Shown: one piece after another, positions 24,095 through 36,797 of the stretch
How the letters are laid out: each line of letters opens with the position of its first letter
How positions within the stretch are numbered: the stretch's first letter is position 1
Source: Monilinia fructicola
Lineage: Eukaryota > Ascomycota > Leotiomycetes > Helotiales > Sclerotiniaceae
DNA length: 64,000 nt
NCBI GenBank assembly: GCA_008692225.1
Contig: VICG01000008.1
Location: 1,375,001-1,439,000, forward strand
Direction of reading: 5' to 3'
Made by a program: the position numbers and the translations under genes
The notes under the pieces: model-generated
Told to the model about the DNA's origin: nothing
The model's input: only the letters and a program-made list of their open reading frames with translations
The model's database searches: none

Positions 24095-25579
24095 TTAGAG
24101 TTCCTCATTTCCATCACATTGTTGCCAAATTTCCACCTTGCTGACCTCCATCTGACCTTGGTTATCATTTGCAGTCCAGGTAGGATACCACGTATCTCTT
24201 GCGTCCCAGAAGTCATTCTTGCAGTCTCGGAAGCATCAATCCAAGGTTTTTCCGCTCTTGCCATCGGCAAACCATCCATTGGTACCACCAACCGCAACAT
24301 TGAGGATAAGGTAGTATTCCTGGTCGAAAGGTGTGTTTAAACGACCGGTTTGGGACCAGACATCTGTGATTCTGGTTCCGTTACTGTTAGAATCTGGGAA
24401 ATCACCACGTTCCCAAAGGGGCTCGCTGAAGGTGTTGTATAAGACTTGAAGGAGTTTGGAGTCAATGTAAGTGTAGAGATACTTTTTGAGACCACTCCAG
24501 ACCATATGTGTGAAAATCGGCGGAGTAAGTAGTGTGGAGAGCGCTACGCTTAACATTCGTTCTCCAATAAGCATCATTATCGGAATCGGGTCCCCAATGC
24601 AAAGTAGACGAGATGATGTTGTTTCCTCCTTGCGCATATGTGTGATTATTTCCACGGGATTCCAGGATGTCGATCTCTCCAGATGCAGGCCATGCTCCAT
24701 ACGTATTGGTTACAGGCAACATCCAAATCGCGGGCCACAACCAATCTCCAGCAGGCAACTTGGCAGTTACTTCAACACGTCCATATTTAATGGTTGCACC
24801 TCTCTTGGTATTAATCCTTCCGGATTTTACCGGTTGGATGATGGTGCCTGCTGTAGTATTTGTGACGGAAACACAATTGGTGAGGAGATCAGATGAACAT
24901 GTTCCAGCAGATGTAAGATTAATGACATGGTTTGACTCAATGAGAGTTGCATCTTGTAACGTGGGTTTGATGACGAGCTTCCCATCTTTGATGAATACAT
25001 TCTCATCATCAAGTGTCGTCTGTTCGAATTCTCCGTTTCTGTAGAATTCATTAGTAAATATTCATTGAACACTGGATACCATGACATACCCAAAGCCACC
25101 AACTTCTGCTTCTTGAGTCCAAATTTCGGTATTGAGTGTACCACTTGAGAAATCATCACTCATAACTGGACAATATTTGTGATGAGTGACCGACTTGATC
25201 CCATCATAAATCAAGAACCCCGCAATCCCGAGGCCTATAATTATACCAACGATTGGAATAATGGTGACCCATTTCTCCTTTGGGTCTTTGTTTGCTTTCC
25301 ATGGCTGATCAACCTCTCCCTTCTTCACTCTCCTTGAATGGAAATATCGTGTGCCATATGTTCTACCTATCGAGGATGATGCCCCGAAAGTAGACCAGGC
25401 CTTGAGGCAAAGGGGGAGGCAAATGGATTGCTTCTTTCTTGTGCTGGAGAAGGTTGAATACTATCCTCTCCAAACGGACCATTTCTGCTTTCAGGTGTGC
25501 CAGGTCGAAAAGATGGTGTTGTAGCATTAGAAGTGGCAGTGGTCGTGACATGGCCTCTATATGTCGGTTGTTGATCCAT
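24095..25579 (-). CDS. Membrane-anchored GH16 family beta-glucanase-like protein
   Basis: Glycoside hydrolase family 16 enzymes cleave or remodel beta-1,3(4)-glucans. From MDQQPTYRGHV at 25579: a Ser/Pro/Thr-rich cytoplasmic tail of about 90 residues, one transmembrane segment (IIPIVGIIIGLGIAGFLIYD), then the catalytic fold beginning KYCPVMSDDFSSGTL. The active-site motif GEIDILES contains both catalytic glutamates. Other family marks are WPAIWMLP, FHTYGLEWS and FWDARDTWYPTW near the C-terminus. An intron lies at 25039-25089. The layout is type II membrane, with the enzyme facing the wall or the lumen; a wall-modifying role is inferred. Frame breaks occur at T-run 24483-24487, T-run 24247-24251, 24216-24217, and between the tail and the transmembrane part near 25385-25400. 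The last one leaves the tail sequence least certain. Confidence 0.85.
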
Positions 25580-26217
25580 TGTGTATGGCGGGTAAAGGAA
25601 AGATTTGCGAACAAATTATTAAATATTAGGATATTGAAAGAAGATTTGGAGAAAATGAATGTGATCAAGTCTAAAAAGTGAAAATTGATAAGAGGACAAA
25701 TCGAAGAAGAATTGAAGAGAAATTGGTCTTTTGATGGATGACCTTGGGTTGAATTTCAAGAAATCAAGGTACAAAAGTTGACGTTATGATGTTAACAAAA
25801 CTATATTGAAATGAAACCGAAATTATGCTCCGTGTGGTTAGATATGGTTGCGTAGCTTCTTAACCATGTCCTTACATTGAAAGGTCAGTTGCGTGATTGA
25901 TGAAGATGGAGATGAAGACGAAGACGAAGACGAAGATCAAGATCAAGATGGAGAGGGCGCTTGATTAAGGATTGGATTGGATTTGATTTGATGTTGATTG
26001 GATAAACTACCTTGTATATACTAGGGACCTAGAAGACGGAGATTTCTTTTAGATCTCTTCAGCTTCATCCGGACTCTGGACCTTACATTAGTTTGGAAAT
26101 ACTACCAGGTAGGTAGGGATGTAGACAGTTAGCTTTGATAACGGAGAATATTAATAGTAATTTGAAGACCATAGCGGCTGAGATGATATTTTGTCCATTT
26201 CATGTTTCTCGTATGTA

Positions 26218-26312
26218 GCATTAGCATCAGCATTAGCATTAGCATTAGCATTAGCATCAGCATTAGCATTAGCATGTAGCATGTATCATGTAGCATGTAG
26301 CATGTAGCATGT
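26218..26312. repeat. GCATTA/GCATCA then GCATGTA tandem repeat
   Basis: About nine six-base units of AGCATTA/AGCATCA type pass directly into four to five seven-base units of AGCATGT type. The shift of unit length within one array suggests stepwise slippage. Confidence 0.85.
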
Positions 26313-29170
26313 AATATTTACCAAAGGGTGATTTGAAGTCCTAGATAGATATCTACCTGGGTAGTTACTACCTAGTAGCTGGCTGAAGGTGTCATATCGT
26401 CCGTCTACCCAAAACCAGATGGTTCGGTACAACCTCGATACTACTTACCTAAGAAGGGAAAGTGCAAATCATTCGCATCAACAAACGAATCTAGATTCTT
26501 TTCGAAAAAGGATCAAAGAGAAAATGATTTGTTCGCGTTACTCAGATGATAAGTCAACTAAAACCCTTAACCACACTAATCACAATAGGCCATTGAGTGA
26601 CTAATAATGTGGAGATTTCTTGGAGGAAAGAAGAATAGAAGAAGAGTACAAGATGGCTACTTGCAGAAGTTGATAAGTAGGATATGTTGCACAGTAGGAA
26701 ATTGTAAAGAAGTACCCGATTGATTGGAATGTCAGCGGTTACCAAAAGAATATTGAATCTCATATTCATTCATACTCATATCTAGGTACGTACCAGTGTT
26801 CCATGGTACAAGACTCCTCTAAGTTCTTTTCATTCTTCATACACCCCCCCTCTCTCATGCTTCTTCTCGATCGAGTCCGTTGCTTGTTAATGCCAAGCTT
26901 CACTTATTCCATTAAGATTCAGCTCTCTCCATCCACATCCATCATCCGTGAAGTCCCCAACAAAGTTCCAAAAGTTCCACAAGTTCCTTTTTTTTTCAAG
27001 CATTCCAGGTCATACATGATGGTTTGCTCTTATGTCAGGTATAATCTAATCTTTGCTATCTTTACTATCATTGTTTACTCATAACTCGTACTTGTAAATG
27101 AACGAACGATATTTAGGTTCACCCTTAGACCTTAGGAATTCAGGAGGGAGTTTCAAGGTTTTCTTTAGATCTTCTATTTTGGGTTTAGTCTCAGGAACTA
27201 GACAAACTAATCGAAGAAGCTAGAGCCACAGCCGAAGGAACGAGCCCCACCCGTGCCGTATATGCTTCCCGGTGCCGATCAGATTGGTGCTAATCAGATA
27301 AGCTAAGCCACATGGAACCCCTCATCCGAGAGACGCTACTCCTTTTTGAGTATTATCAGTTTTCAGCCGCCCGCTTATTTTACCTTTCTCAAGTTTTCCA
27401 CAAAGACCAAAGGTTCCAAGGTTATTGCAAATTATCAAATTACTTTCTGATGACCCAATTTACTCGAACCTAAAGACTCATGAAAAATAACTTTGGAAGA
27501 TGGGACGTAGATTTCTTATGGATTAAGGTTAACGTTAAGTTGAAGTTGCCATCCAACTCTCCATATTCTCCCATGAAAATACCAAAACCTCCCAATTGAT
27601 CATCCAAATGTGCAGAATCACTATGGACTGAATGCACGATGGATGTGTTATCATTCTCATCGTCAACTACGAGGCTCGGCTAGAGATCCAAAAGTCGCGC
27701 CACACAGCTGCGCTCAGACGAACAGAATATCTGATCATCCTAGGATAAGCTGTAGCTCGGACAGCGCAAGTTACCAAAGCATTGGATCCAAACCCAACTC
27801 AGCACCCTACAATTTGTTATTACTATTCTCCGATTTTTCTGCTCTGCTTTGCCATCTACATTTACCCTCATCGGAGAAATATCTGTAATCATCCGATTCA
27901 CTTACAGCGAAAGTCAAAATATCCGACCTCTTTAAGATCACACGAATTGTGTTCCGGCGCATCCTCAAATCCAAAGTTGAGGAGAGCTCTGCACAGGCTC
28001 ATTCTCACCCCAGGTGATGTGGATATCATTCCGTCGTATACTTCATCGTTAGTGTCGACGCAGCTGAGCTCTGGGCATTAAAATCCTAGGTCCCCGCTAC
28101 ACCACCATTCCCTCCCGTAAAGTCAATTTCCGTTGTCCAACAAACTTTTCTGCCCATGCAAGTGCATGTTGTGCCTTTTGAGTGATTATTCGTATGTTGA
28201 TATATCTCTGATTCACAGATTGAAATGTCGATATTTTTCTCATGCCCTTTCCGGAGAACTGCTTGAAATTGTAGTTTATTCCTTGGCTTGCAACTTCGAC
28301 TAAGTTATCTGATCCATAATGTGGCTGGGCTCATAGATGCATATATAAGTATATCTGACTCAATACCTAAGATTGCCGAATTCCTCAATGCCAGTTTATG
28401 ATTTGGATACAGTAAGTCTGACATATACACCACTGGAGCAAGGAACAATGACCAATGCACTCGCAGAACCCCCAAGAAAGTACCGATGTCTTTCCTACAT
28501 ACGTAATCATGAAGACCCCTTACATATGCCCAATCATAAGAAACCAAGACACAAACCGCAACGCGATTCCTGCCTGCGCCGGGACTCCCGGAGATAGAAA
28601 GCATGTCTCCTTACACCTGATCGTGCAAGATATCCAACACCTTCAATGCACGCACGAGATCCCCATAGATCAATACATTACTGACAACAATTGTATACAC
28701 CCCTGAATAAAACCCAACCTATCCACAACATACCAGAAATCAACAAGATTCCTAGCTAGCTATCCAGAAGCCCATATCCTAGAAACCCCAAGGATACATA
28801 CACCTACCTGAACCTAGAATAGCCTCCCATCAGAAACCCTAGAAATCACATTCTCAAAGAAAACACAAACCTTGAATAACCCTTCCATATCCCCCTTCCA
28901 TATCTCCCTTCCATATCTCATTTCGCATACAGATGAACTCCCAGCATGCAGATTCCGCAAAAATGAAAGTTGATGAGATAGCAGGAGGTACTGCTATTTG
29001 ATGGTAAAGAGAACACGGAGAAATCATCCTTGAGTCTGCATGAGGGTAGAGGTCTTCACTGAAACTCTTTGAAGATTCATGCCATCAGTCGACTACAGGT
29101 TTCAGTGGGATAGACAGAAGAAAGAGAGGGCAGGGCAGGGTAGGGCAGGGTTCTTGATTTTTTGGATGTA

Positions 29171-29857
29171 CTAGGTGGGAGTCTGCTGAGAGGAGGAGAC
29201 ATTTAGATACGAGGAACCACAATTAGGAATCTGACCACATAACACCTCACTACCGTCACCATCGCCCTCTCTCCCCCCCTCCCCATCCAACGCAAGCTCC
29301 AGAAACCCGGGCTGAGTCTCGCGATAGAAATCCTCCGCGACGACGGAAGACTCTACCTCCCCAACGCAACCTCCACCATGCAACCCCGATCGATCCCCAC
29401 GACTCAATCCGATGGTGCCAAACTCCATCGTGCTGGGCGCGAAATAATGAAATCTCGGTGTGACTCTTCACCGGCAGCTTGGTGTTCCCGGATAATATGG
29501 GCGCGTACCACAAGATCCACCGCGGTCCAGCGCGCCCGGCCTCCAGTCTCTGGACGCCGGCGTGGCCCACGAGGTGGGTTGGTGGTGTGCAGCTAGGGGA
29601 TGCGGATGAGATGGACACAGGAGACAGAGCTTAAGTGATGATGCGGAGGGCCGACAATTGGGTGTGGGAGATGCGGTGCGACGTGCAGGGGGAGATTCAT
29701 GGCTGCCTAGCCATCTGATTATGGATTGTGGGATGTGGTGAGAGGTGAGAGGTGAGAGGTGAGAGGTAAGAGGTGAGAGGTGGGAGGTGGGAGGTGGGAG
29801 GTGGGAAGTGAGAAAGCTATTGAGGATCTGGAGCTCTATCCAGGCATGAGATAACAT
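29171..29857 (-). CDS. Doubtful hypothetical coding segment
   Basis: Two open minus-strand frames overlap here. The upstream one begins with a repetitive Ser/His/Leu/Pro stretch that comes from the GAGAGGTG repeat. The downstream one ends in a more ordinary segment (MEFGTIGLSRGDRSG near 29428, GFLELALDGEGG near 29280). The GC content and stop-free length are somewhat above the surroundings. I recognise no family, no intron is clear, and it may well be non-coding. Confidence 0.15.
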
Positions 29858-30593
29858 CGCTTAATAGGCGATGAGAGAGATGAATTCAGCTGCCAGTTTG
29901 CTTTTGGGACGATTTTGGAATGACAAATGGGCTTTATTGCTTGGGTTCCTATTTCGGAAAGCCTGTATTTCTTGTGTGATGGCAAGCCAGCCTGGCTGCT
30001 GGGCTAGCCTACTTCACGTGGTGACCGGATACAAGGAAATTGTTATACGTGGGACAAAGCATAGTGTACCTGGAACCTTGCCAGCGTTGAGCTTCAATAT
30101 ATCTCATGTTGTACACTGTAAGGAGAACAGCATCCATAAGGAGAGAACATTCAGGTGGCACTCAAGTATGTGTATCGTATACAGAGGTGCTTTGAGTAAC
30201 GTATAGTGTAGTTACATGTAGTGATATTGACATGCAGTGATGTTATAAATACTAAGCCGAAGAGACAAAAATATCAGCAGGAACCATCATGCGTTCAACG
30301 GTGGCATCTCCAAGCTCTCTATGGCTGAAGCCTGATAAGCCCAGCCCGTTATCCATTTTGCACCTATCGATTGTTCGCGAGAGCATGGAAATTCTAAGCT
30401 AGAGAACTCTGCCAGCTGGCTTGAATGTCCTTCATTCTTTCCCCCATATAAGATGCTCGGATGAATCTCTCTTGGATATTCCAAGCAACTTGGAAGTGAG
30501 ATTTCGTAATCCCACGAGGATGTGTATCTCGGTTTGTGCTTATACGAATGATGGCAGAGTTCTTTCTGATGTATAATAATAGATGGCTGAAAC

Positions 30594-31112
30594 TAAGAGT
30601 TGTGGCCATAGCTTATCGCACACCTTACGTTTTTGCACCAAAAACCTCTATTTTTTCAACTTTTAACATCCTTGATAAATTATTAAATAATGTTAAAAAT
30701 TTTATAATTTTTGAATAAATATATAAAGAATTATTGAAAATTTTATAAAAATAAGCTAATTTTTTTTAATGATTTTTTTTGATAAAATGTTAATTCTATA
30801 AAATTAAATAATATAAAATTCTTAAAAAAATCGCTTATTTTATATGGGAAAAAAACGTTACATGTAAGATTTTTTGAAAAAATTTCAATTTCAAAAAAGC
30901 ATAACTTTTTAAATAAAATAAATAAAAATAAACGGTTTATATTTTGTATTTTATTAATCTTAAAATATAATTAATAAAACTTTCAAAAAAAATATATAAA
31001 TAATTATAAAAGTTATTCAAGTTTTTTAATTTGTATGAGAAAACCATGAATTTTGCAGGGATTTTTGTCACGAAAACATAAGGTGTGCGATAAGCTGTGG
31101 CCGCAACTCTTA
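30594..31112. mobile_element. MITE with about 50-bp terminal inverted repeats, TA target
   Basis: The left end, beginning TAAGAGTTGTGGCCATAGCT at 30594, matches the reverse complement of the right end finishing at 31112 over about 50 bases with several transitions. TA flanks both ends, consistent with a Tc1/mariner-type target duplication. The interior is about 420 bp, very A/T-rich and non-coding. The size (519 bp), long TIRs and lack of a gene define a miniature inverted-repeat element. The TIR sequence differs from that of the element at 5708-6914, so they are separate families. Confidence 0.85.
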
Positions 31113-33903
31113 CATGATAAGGAAGCACAATCGGCGTCTTTGTACCCCACAGCTCGAGCGACTGATGCTATTGATTCTTGATAGGTAGATCAAAAAAAGA
31201 TACAACGAGAAAAAATAAGCGATACAGCGACTAAAAACAAAATTCTAAAAAGCTAATTTTCAACAAAAGACGATCTCAGTGTACTTACTTCAATACGCAA
31301 TTGAACCACTGTTGCTATGGCACAAAGATTCCGCCAAAAATGGTCAATATTTGTTGAATTACCGGGCTACTGTCGGTGGCACCTTGTTGAGTCCATCCAC
31401 CATTAGTTTCTAGCATCTTTATGCATGATTTCCAGGCACATTAGCTGGCTCATCTCTTTGTAATCATCGGATATTTAGGCCGCAAGGGTTCGGCAATGTT
31501 CTCCGCTAGTAGGCTATTTCTACAAACGCAGATCTGTTGACTTGAATATATGCTATCGTTAGATGGAGCAAATACTTTAAGGTTCCAGAATAGCTCGCAA
31601 CACTGCACAGCAGCAGTACTCAATATATTGAGATCGATGTTGAGATTTTGCACAGACAATGACACAGTATTCGTGCGTCATAAGCTGGATAAGCTTTGGT
31701 GTAATGCTCCGTATGCTAGGCGCATAAGCAAAAACGTGCAGATAAATCCAATCAAGTAAGGATTGAGAAGATCTTCCTCATCCCTCTCTACATGTTCCGA
31801 TAGAAATTCATGGTCTTCACGGCTTCTATTAATGAATGTTAGTGAAAGGATCTAGAGCAATAGAAAGAAACTTGTGTAATTCAAATAATGACTTCCCTTT
31901 TCCGAACCATAGCCAACAACGCCCGATCTCAAATGCCCCTGCTGTAGCTGTTTGTATTTATTGATTAATTATCTGCATATCTGCGTTCCTGTTGTTCCAT
32001 GGATCCGGTCATTTTGCGCCATTCTAGATTCCCCAATCTTTTCCGGGGGTATCCGACCGCCGGGATGATACAAATGTTTCTAAAAGAAGGCGTTACTCAT
32101 GAATACATCAGCAACATTATGATCATAGTGATAGCTCCAGGCTCTAGTTGATGCTTCATCCAACTGGTGATATGAATGTTTTCCTGTGAGGTTTATATTC
32201 ATATTCATGATATGATGTGATGTGATGTGATGTGATCTTTGATTATTATAAATGATTATAAATGTTGATTAAATGGGTAACATTTCAATCATCATATAGT
32301 GTAATCCTGTTGAAAATACCAAGTATCTCTTCGTTAATTGATCAAGATGATTCGAATGTCGTGCATATTTGACCGTTACAATGCCAAGTCACGGGTGCTC
32401 TTTTTAGCGTTGTTTTTAGCGTGCCTCTAGCGTGATTCTAGCGCACATCTTGATTCTACGTTCACCACCCACCAACCACCAACCACAAACCATCAACCAC
32501 CAACCATCAACCACAAACCATCAACCCCCATTCGTCCATCATTCACCACCACTTCCATACTACTACTGGTTGGTTTCTTGTACATGCTCACCAATCTCAC
32601 TTCGCCATCAATGTTCATCCCACCAAATCATACCAAAATAATCACAAAACAATTTGAGGTAATCTTACCTATTTTTCGGATACGGACACAGATACAGATA
32701 CAGACACAGACACAGATACCGATACCGATATCATCCATAATTCAAGAAGTCTACTGAAACTTAATTCAAGAGAACGGACAGACCTTTGGAAATTGTGAAT
32801 TTGATTCTGAATACGAAGATGAATGTGAATATGTTCAACTGACGGTCAAATTGAACTCTTTATGCCTCTCAACTTTATGTGAATGCAGACGGCGACCAAG
32901 GCTAAAATCAGCTACCACAAGCAACTGCGATACGCTACCAAAGAAAGAGACACTGAAATATTGCCAATTAACACTTCGTTTGCTGTATCACAGAAGATGG
33001 CGCAGTACCGGCATCCTAAGAACTAAACATTACAGATACTTAGTAGTATACCTAGTAGTATTGCCATTCGGTTGATCGGAGAAAAGATTTCATGTCGACC
33101 ACAGCAAGCGCAGAAGTCCCAAGAGTCAAGGTCTACGATGAGCTAAATTATTCTCCACATTCCTCTGTTCACGATATTCTATACTGCACTTATTGACCTT
33201 CGAGGTTTAGTCTCTCTCATAACTACACTCTTCAAAGACAAGCAAGGAATCCACTTCGCTGCTAGATCTACATTAGGACTTACGCCAGCAAAGTTCGAGC
33301 AAACCTATTGACCTCTAGATGTAAAATCCAGGATTCCTTCCCCCCTGTATCAGACCTATCTCTCTGGCCCTGTCATCTCTGGCAAATATTCTCCACATAC
33401 ATGCACCTTGCATGTGCTTGTATTTCACAGCGTCTGAGACTTAATCAAGCTGAGCCTTTCTTTTCGATTTCATATCTAACTTTTCATTATTCTTTCACTT
33501 TCAAAGACTCTTGTATCCCTTCACTTCTAAAGACTATCTCAAGTTCTTTCTTTTACATTCATTCTTCATTTAATCGATTCACCCTCATTGAACCCGTGTA
33601 GCTTATACAAGGGCATCTCTAAATTATTTACAAGACTGTGATTAAGTTCTCAGAACCCTTTGATACATTCTCTGTATGTATTTACATCTAAACCTGATTT
33701 TCTAATATTTCTAGTCAGATGCGGCAGTGTTTGAAATACTCCTCGTTCTTCTGAATTTCTTCTAATAATTTGATCAGTCACCTGTTTCACAGGTAACACC
33801 TATCCACGTTTCTACGACATTGAATCAACCTCAACTATAGATCAGATAGAACTCTTCCAACCATCTTCAACGTATCTGTGAAGCTATCTAAAACACAGCC
33901 GTG
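31113..33903. other. Intergenic region upstream of the glycosyltransferase
   Basis: No gene is supported. Repeats: TGATG units at about 32212-32235, TAGCGTG-like units at 32405-32440, CAACCACCAACCA-type units at 32460-32530, and GATACAGACACA-type units at 32685-32735. The final 300 bases are CT-rich and probably contain the promoter and long leader of the downstream gene. Confidence 0.45.
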
Positions 33904-36797
33904 ATGGGTTTAGGAAGCTATCTGAAGGCGAAAAAGCCAGAAGAGGACATTGAAGCAACAGCTTCTAGTAGCAATGAGAAGCAAGTTCCGGCAATGATTC
34001 CACAGACCGATATTGACGCCATGGAGCTTCAACCACCTATCACCAGATTTACTTCCGCATCATCATCAAGAAATTCCATCTCAAATCGTTCACACGTCAG
34101 CTCAAACTTCCTGGAAGATATAAAGCATGAGGTCATGGTCAATTACCTTTACCAACAACAATGTTCACATCTCTGGGTCAGTGATGGAAGTGGCGAAATC
34201 GAAGGTGTTCTGCTCAGGAAGTCAAGAAACACATACATGGCTTGCCCGCCACAATTAGGCTCTTCTTCTTTTGCTGCAGCATGTGCAGCTCTTAATGTTC
34301 AAGTAATAACCTTCGTGGCCTAGCTTTATTTTCGAGAAGCTAACTTCCATAGTGCGCAATGACAGTGAATTCTCGGGTAATCAAGACCTTCCTACAATGC
34401 TCACCGAATGCTGTCGATGTTCCTCTTCTCAATGGTCTCAGAATACAGATTCTACCAACGATCGAGGATTTACCCCGTGCGAGAAAACTTCAGTTTGCTG
34501 CGTTTGTAGCATCTGAAGCTTTGTTAGTTGTATGGGATGATGAAGCATTACATCTTGTCCAACGGGCTAAGGCCATTGAATCAGAGTTGATGGAATTGGT
34601 ATGGAAAACTGATGAAGAAATAGAAGACGAAAGAAGGGTGCGAGTGCCATCACATGGGAAGTTGATGAAGAGAGCGGTCAGCCTGTCCAGAAACCCGTGG
34701 ACTACACTTGCAAAATACAGTTCTGGTCGCTCTTACGATCGTTCTAATTATCACAACTTTGGGTGCTGGTATTCGTCAAGTGGCTATCGAGACTGATGTC
34801 GACCAAACTATACCCGTCTTGCCCTCTTAATCTTGACACCTGTTCAGGTTTTCTTCACACTCTTCTTTGCTCAGGTCATCATTGGCTGCTTAGCTCAGCT
34901 CTTTGGTCCTGTACAACAAATGAGCATCAACTCGAAGTTTTACTCCGCTAATCCACCACCACGTATACTTGATGGAAATCTTCCACACATCACAATCCAG
35001 TGCCCTGTGTATAAGGAGGGATTGCATTCCGTCATTGCACCCACGGTTAAATCAATCAAGCAAGCCATTTCTACGTACGAATTACAGGGTGGTTCAGCCA
35101 ACATGTTTATCAACGACGATGGTCTTCAAATCATTGACGCGGAGGAGCGACAAGCTAGAATTGACTTCTATGCTGATCACAGCATTGGATGGGTTGCTCG
35201 ACCAAAGCATGGAGACAATTTTGTCAGAAAAGGAAAATGTAAGTTTATTTCGTTTCGACTGGGAGCTTAGGTTGCTAACATTTCAATAGTCAAGAAAGTA
35301 AGAAACCATTGCTCCATCCACGTCGCAACTCAACGCAGCGAATTTTGGCTCTTAATGAACAACCTTAGGGCTTTAAACTTTAATAGTATGCTGACCACCT
35401 TTTAATAGGCTTCTAACATGAATTTTGGACTCCATATCTCTTGTATGGTTGAGGAAAAGTTGGCTTTGATTCAAAGACCTCTTGATTGGACTCAAGCAGA
35501 TGAAGCCCAAGCTTATGGAAGATGCCTCGCAGAAGCCTTGGAAGACAACGGTCGTGCATGGGCCGATGGTAACATCCGAATTGGCGACTATATCTTATTG
35601 AGTAAGTTTCTATTACTAATATAATATATAACTCACTTATCTGACATGTTTTAGTCGATTCTGATACACGAGTACCCGAGGATTGCCTATTAGATGCTTG
35701 TTCCGAGATGGAACAGTCTCCAGATGTTGGCATCATGCAATTCTCATCGGGTGTTATGCAGGTTGTCAATACTTACTTCGAAAATGGTATCACGTTCTTT
35801 ACGAATTTGATTTATACTGCAATTAGGTATACTGTTTCCAATGGAGATGTTGCTCCTTTCGTAGGTCATAATGCTATCTTGAGATGGGCAGCCATTCAGC
35901 AGGTTTCATACGTGGATGAGGATGGATACGAGAAATTCTGGTCGGAATCTCACGTGTCAGAAGATTTCGATATGTCTCTCCGCCTTCAAGTCAATGGTTA
36001 CATTATTCGGTTGGCTGCATGGGCCGGTGAAGGATTCAAGGAGGGAGTGTCTTTGACTGTATATGATGAACTTGCCAGATGGGAGAAATATGCATATGGT
36101 TGCAACGAGTTGCTATTTCACCCACTTCGTATGTGGTTCTACAAAGGCCCATTCACCCCTCTCTTCCGAAGCTTTTTGTTTTCCAACATTCGGTTTACTT
36201 CAAAAGTTACCATTATTTCATACATCGGAACTTACTACGCCATTGGAGCCGCCTGGATCTTAACGACTGCCAACTACTTTGCTATCGGATGGTACAATGG
36301 ATACCTTGATAAATACTATGTCGATTCTTGGAAAGTCTGGTTCTCCATCGTCATTGTGTTTAATGGTCTCGGAAACATTGCTTTGGCAGTCATGAGATAC
36401 AGAATTGGCGAGCGAAGTCTCATGTATGCAATTTACGAGAACTTCAAGTGGACTTTTATGTTGGCAATTTTCCTTGGTGGGCTTTCACTTCATGTTTCAC
36501 AAGCACTCCTTGCGCACATGTTCGAGATTGACATGAGCTGGGGCTCAACATCCAAGGAGGCCGAATTCAGTAACTTCTTCATCGAAGTACCAAAAGTTCT
36601 GAAGAGTTTCAAATTCTCCATGATCTTTTCTCTATTCGGGTATAATTCTTATCGTAGTTCTCTCCACTGCTTCATTCATTCCATACGATTGGCGCATTCA
36701 GGATTTCGTCGCCATTCTACCCATGGCTACCGTCACCAGTAGCCATTTGCTTTTGCCGTTGGCCTTAAACCCTGCTCTCATGACTTTCTCATGGTAA
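33904..36797 (+). CDS. Family 2 glycosyltransferase, multi-pass membrane
   Basis: GT2 enzymes polymerise or transfer sugars from nucleotide sugars; processive members make wall or extracellular polysaccharide. Start is MGLGSYLKAKK. A soluble N-terminal part of about 250 residues precedes two membrane helices (VALTIVLIITTLGAGI and VQVFFTLFFAQVIIGCL), the catalytic domain, and at least four C-terminal helices. Acidic motifs seen: INDDG, IDSDTRVPED and SEDFDMSLRL. The place of the usual Q/RxxRW is taken by ELARW. Introns: 34303-34352, 35239-35289, 35298-35408 and 35602-35654, so exon 35290-35297 is only 8 nt. Frame breaks: A-run 34712-34715 and GGG 36638-36640. After the second break the frame runs to a stop at 36797. 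About 870 residues. The sugar and product cannot be told; a role in hyphal wall or surface growth is an inference from related fungal GT2 proteins. Confidence 0.85.

Larger units (their letters stand above)
25580..30593. other. Gene-poor region, short tandem repeats
   Basis: No gene is supported. Repeats: GAAGAC units at about 25910-25935, GCATTAGCATCA units at 26218-26275 followed by GCATGTAGCAT units to about 26312, GGGCAGGG units at about 29125-29150, and GAGAGGTG units at about 29740-29810. A possible short minus-strand coding segment lies at 29171-29857 and is listed separately. The rest has only small frames without recognisable protein. Confidence 0.45.

Noticed and set aside
28305..28706. 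Overlapping frames of 74-99 codons on both strands
   Set aside because: They are mutually antisense, lack recognisable sequence and have no intron or promoter support.
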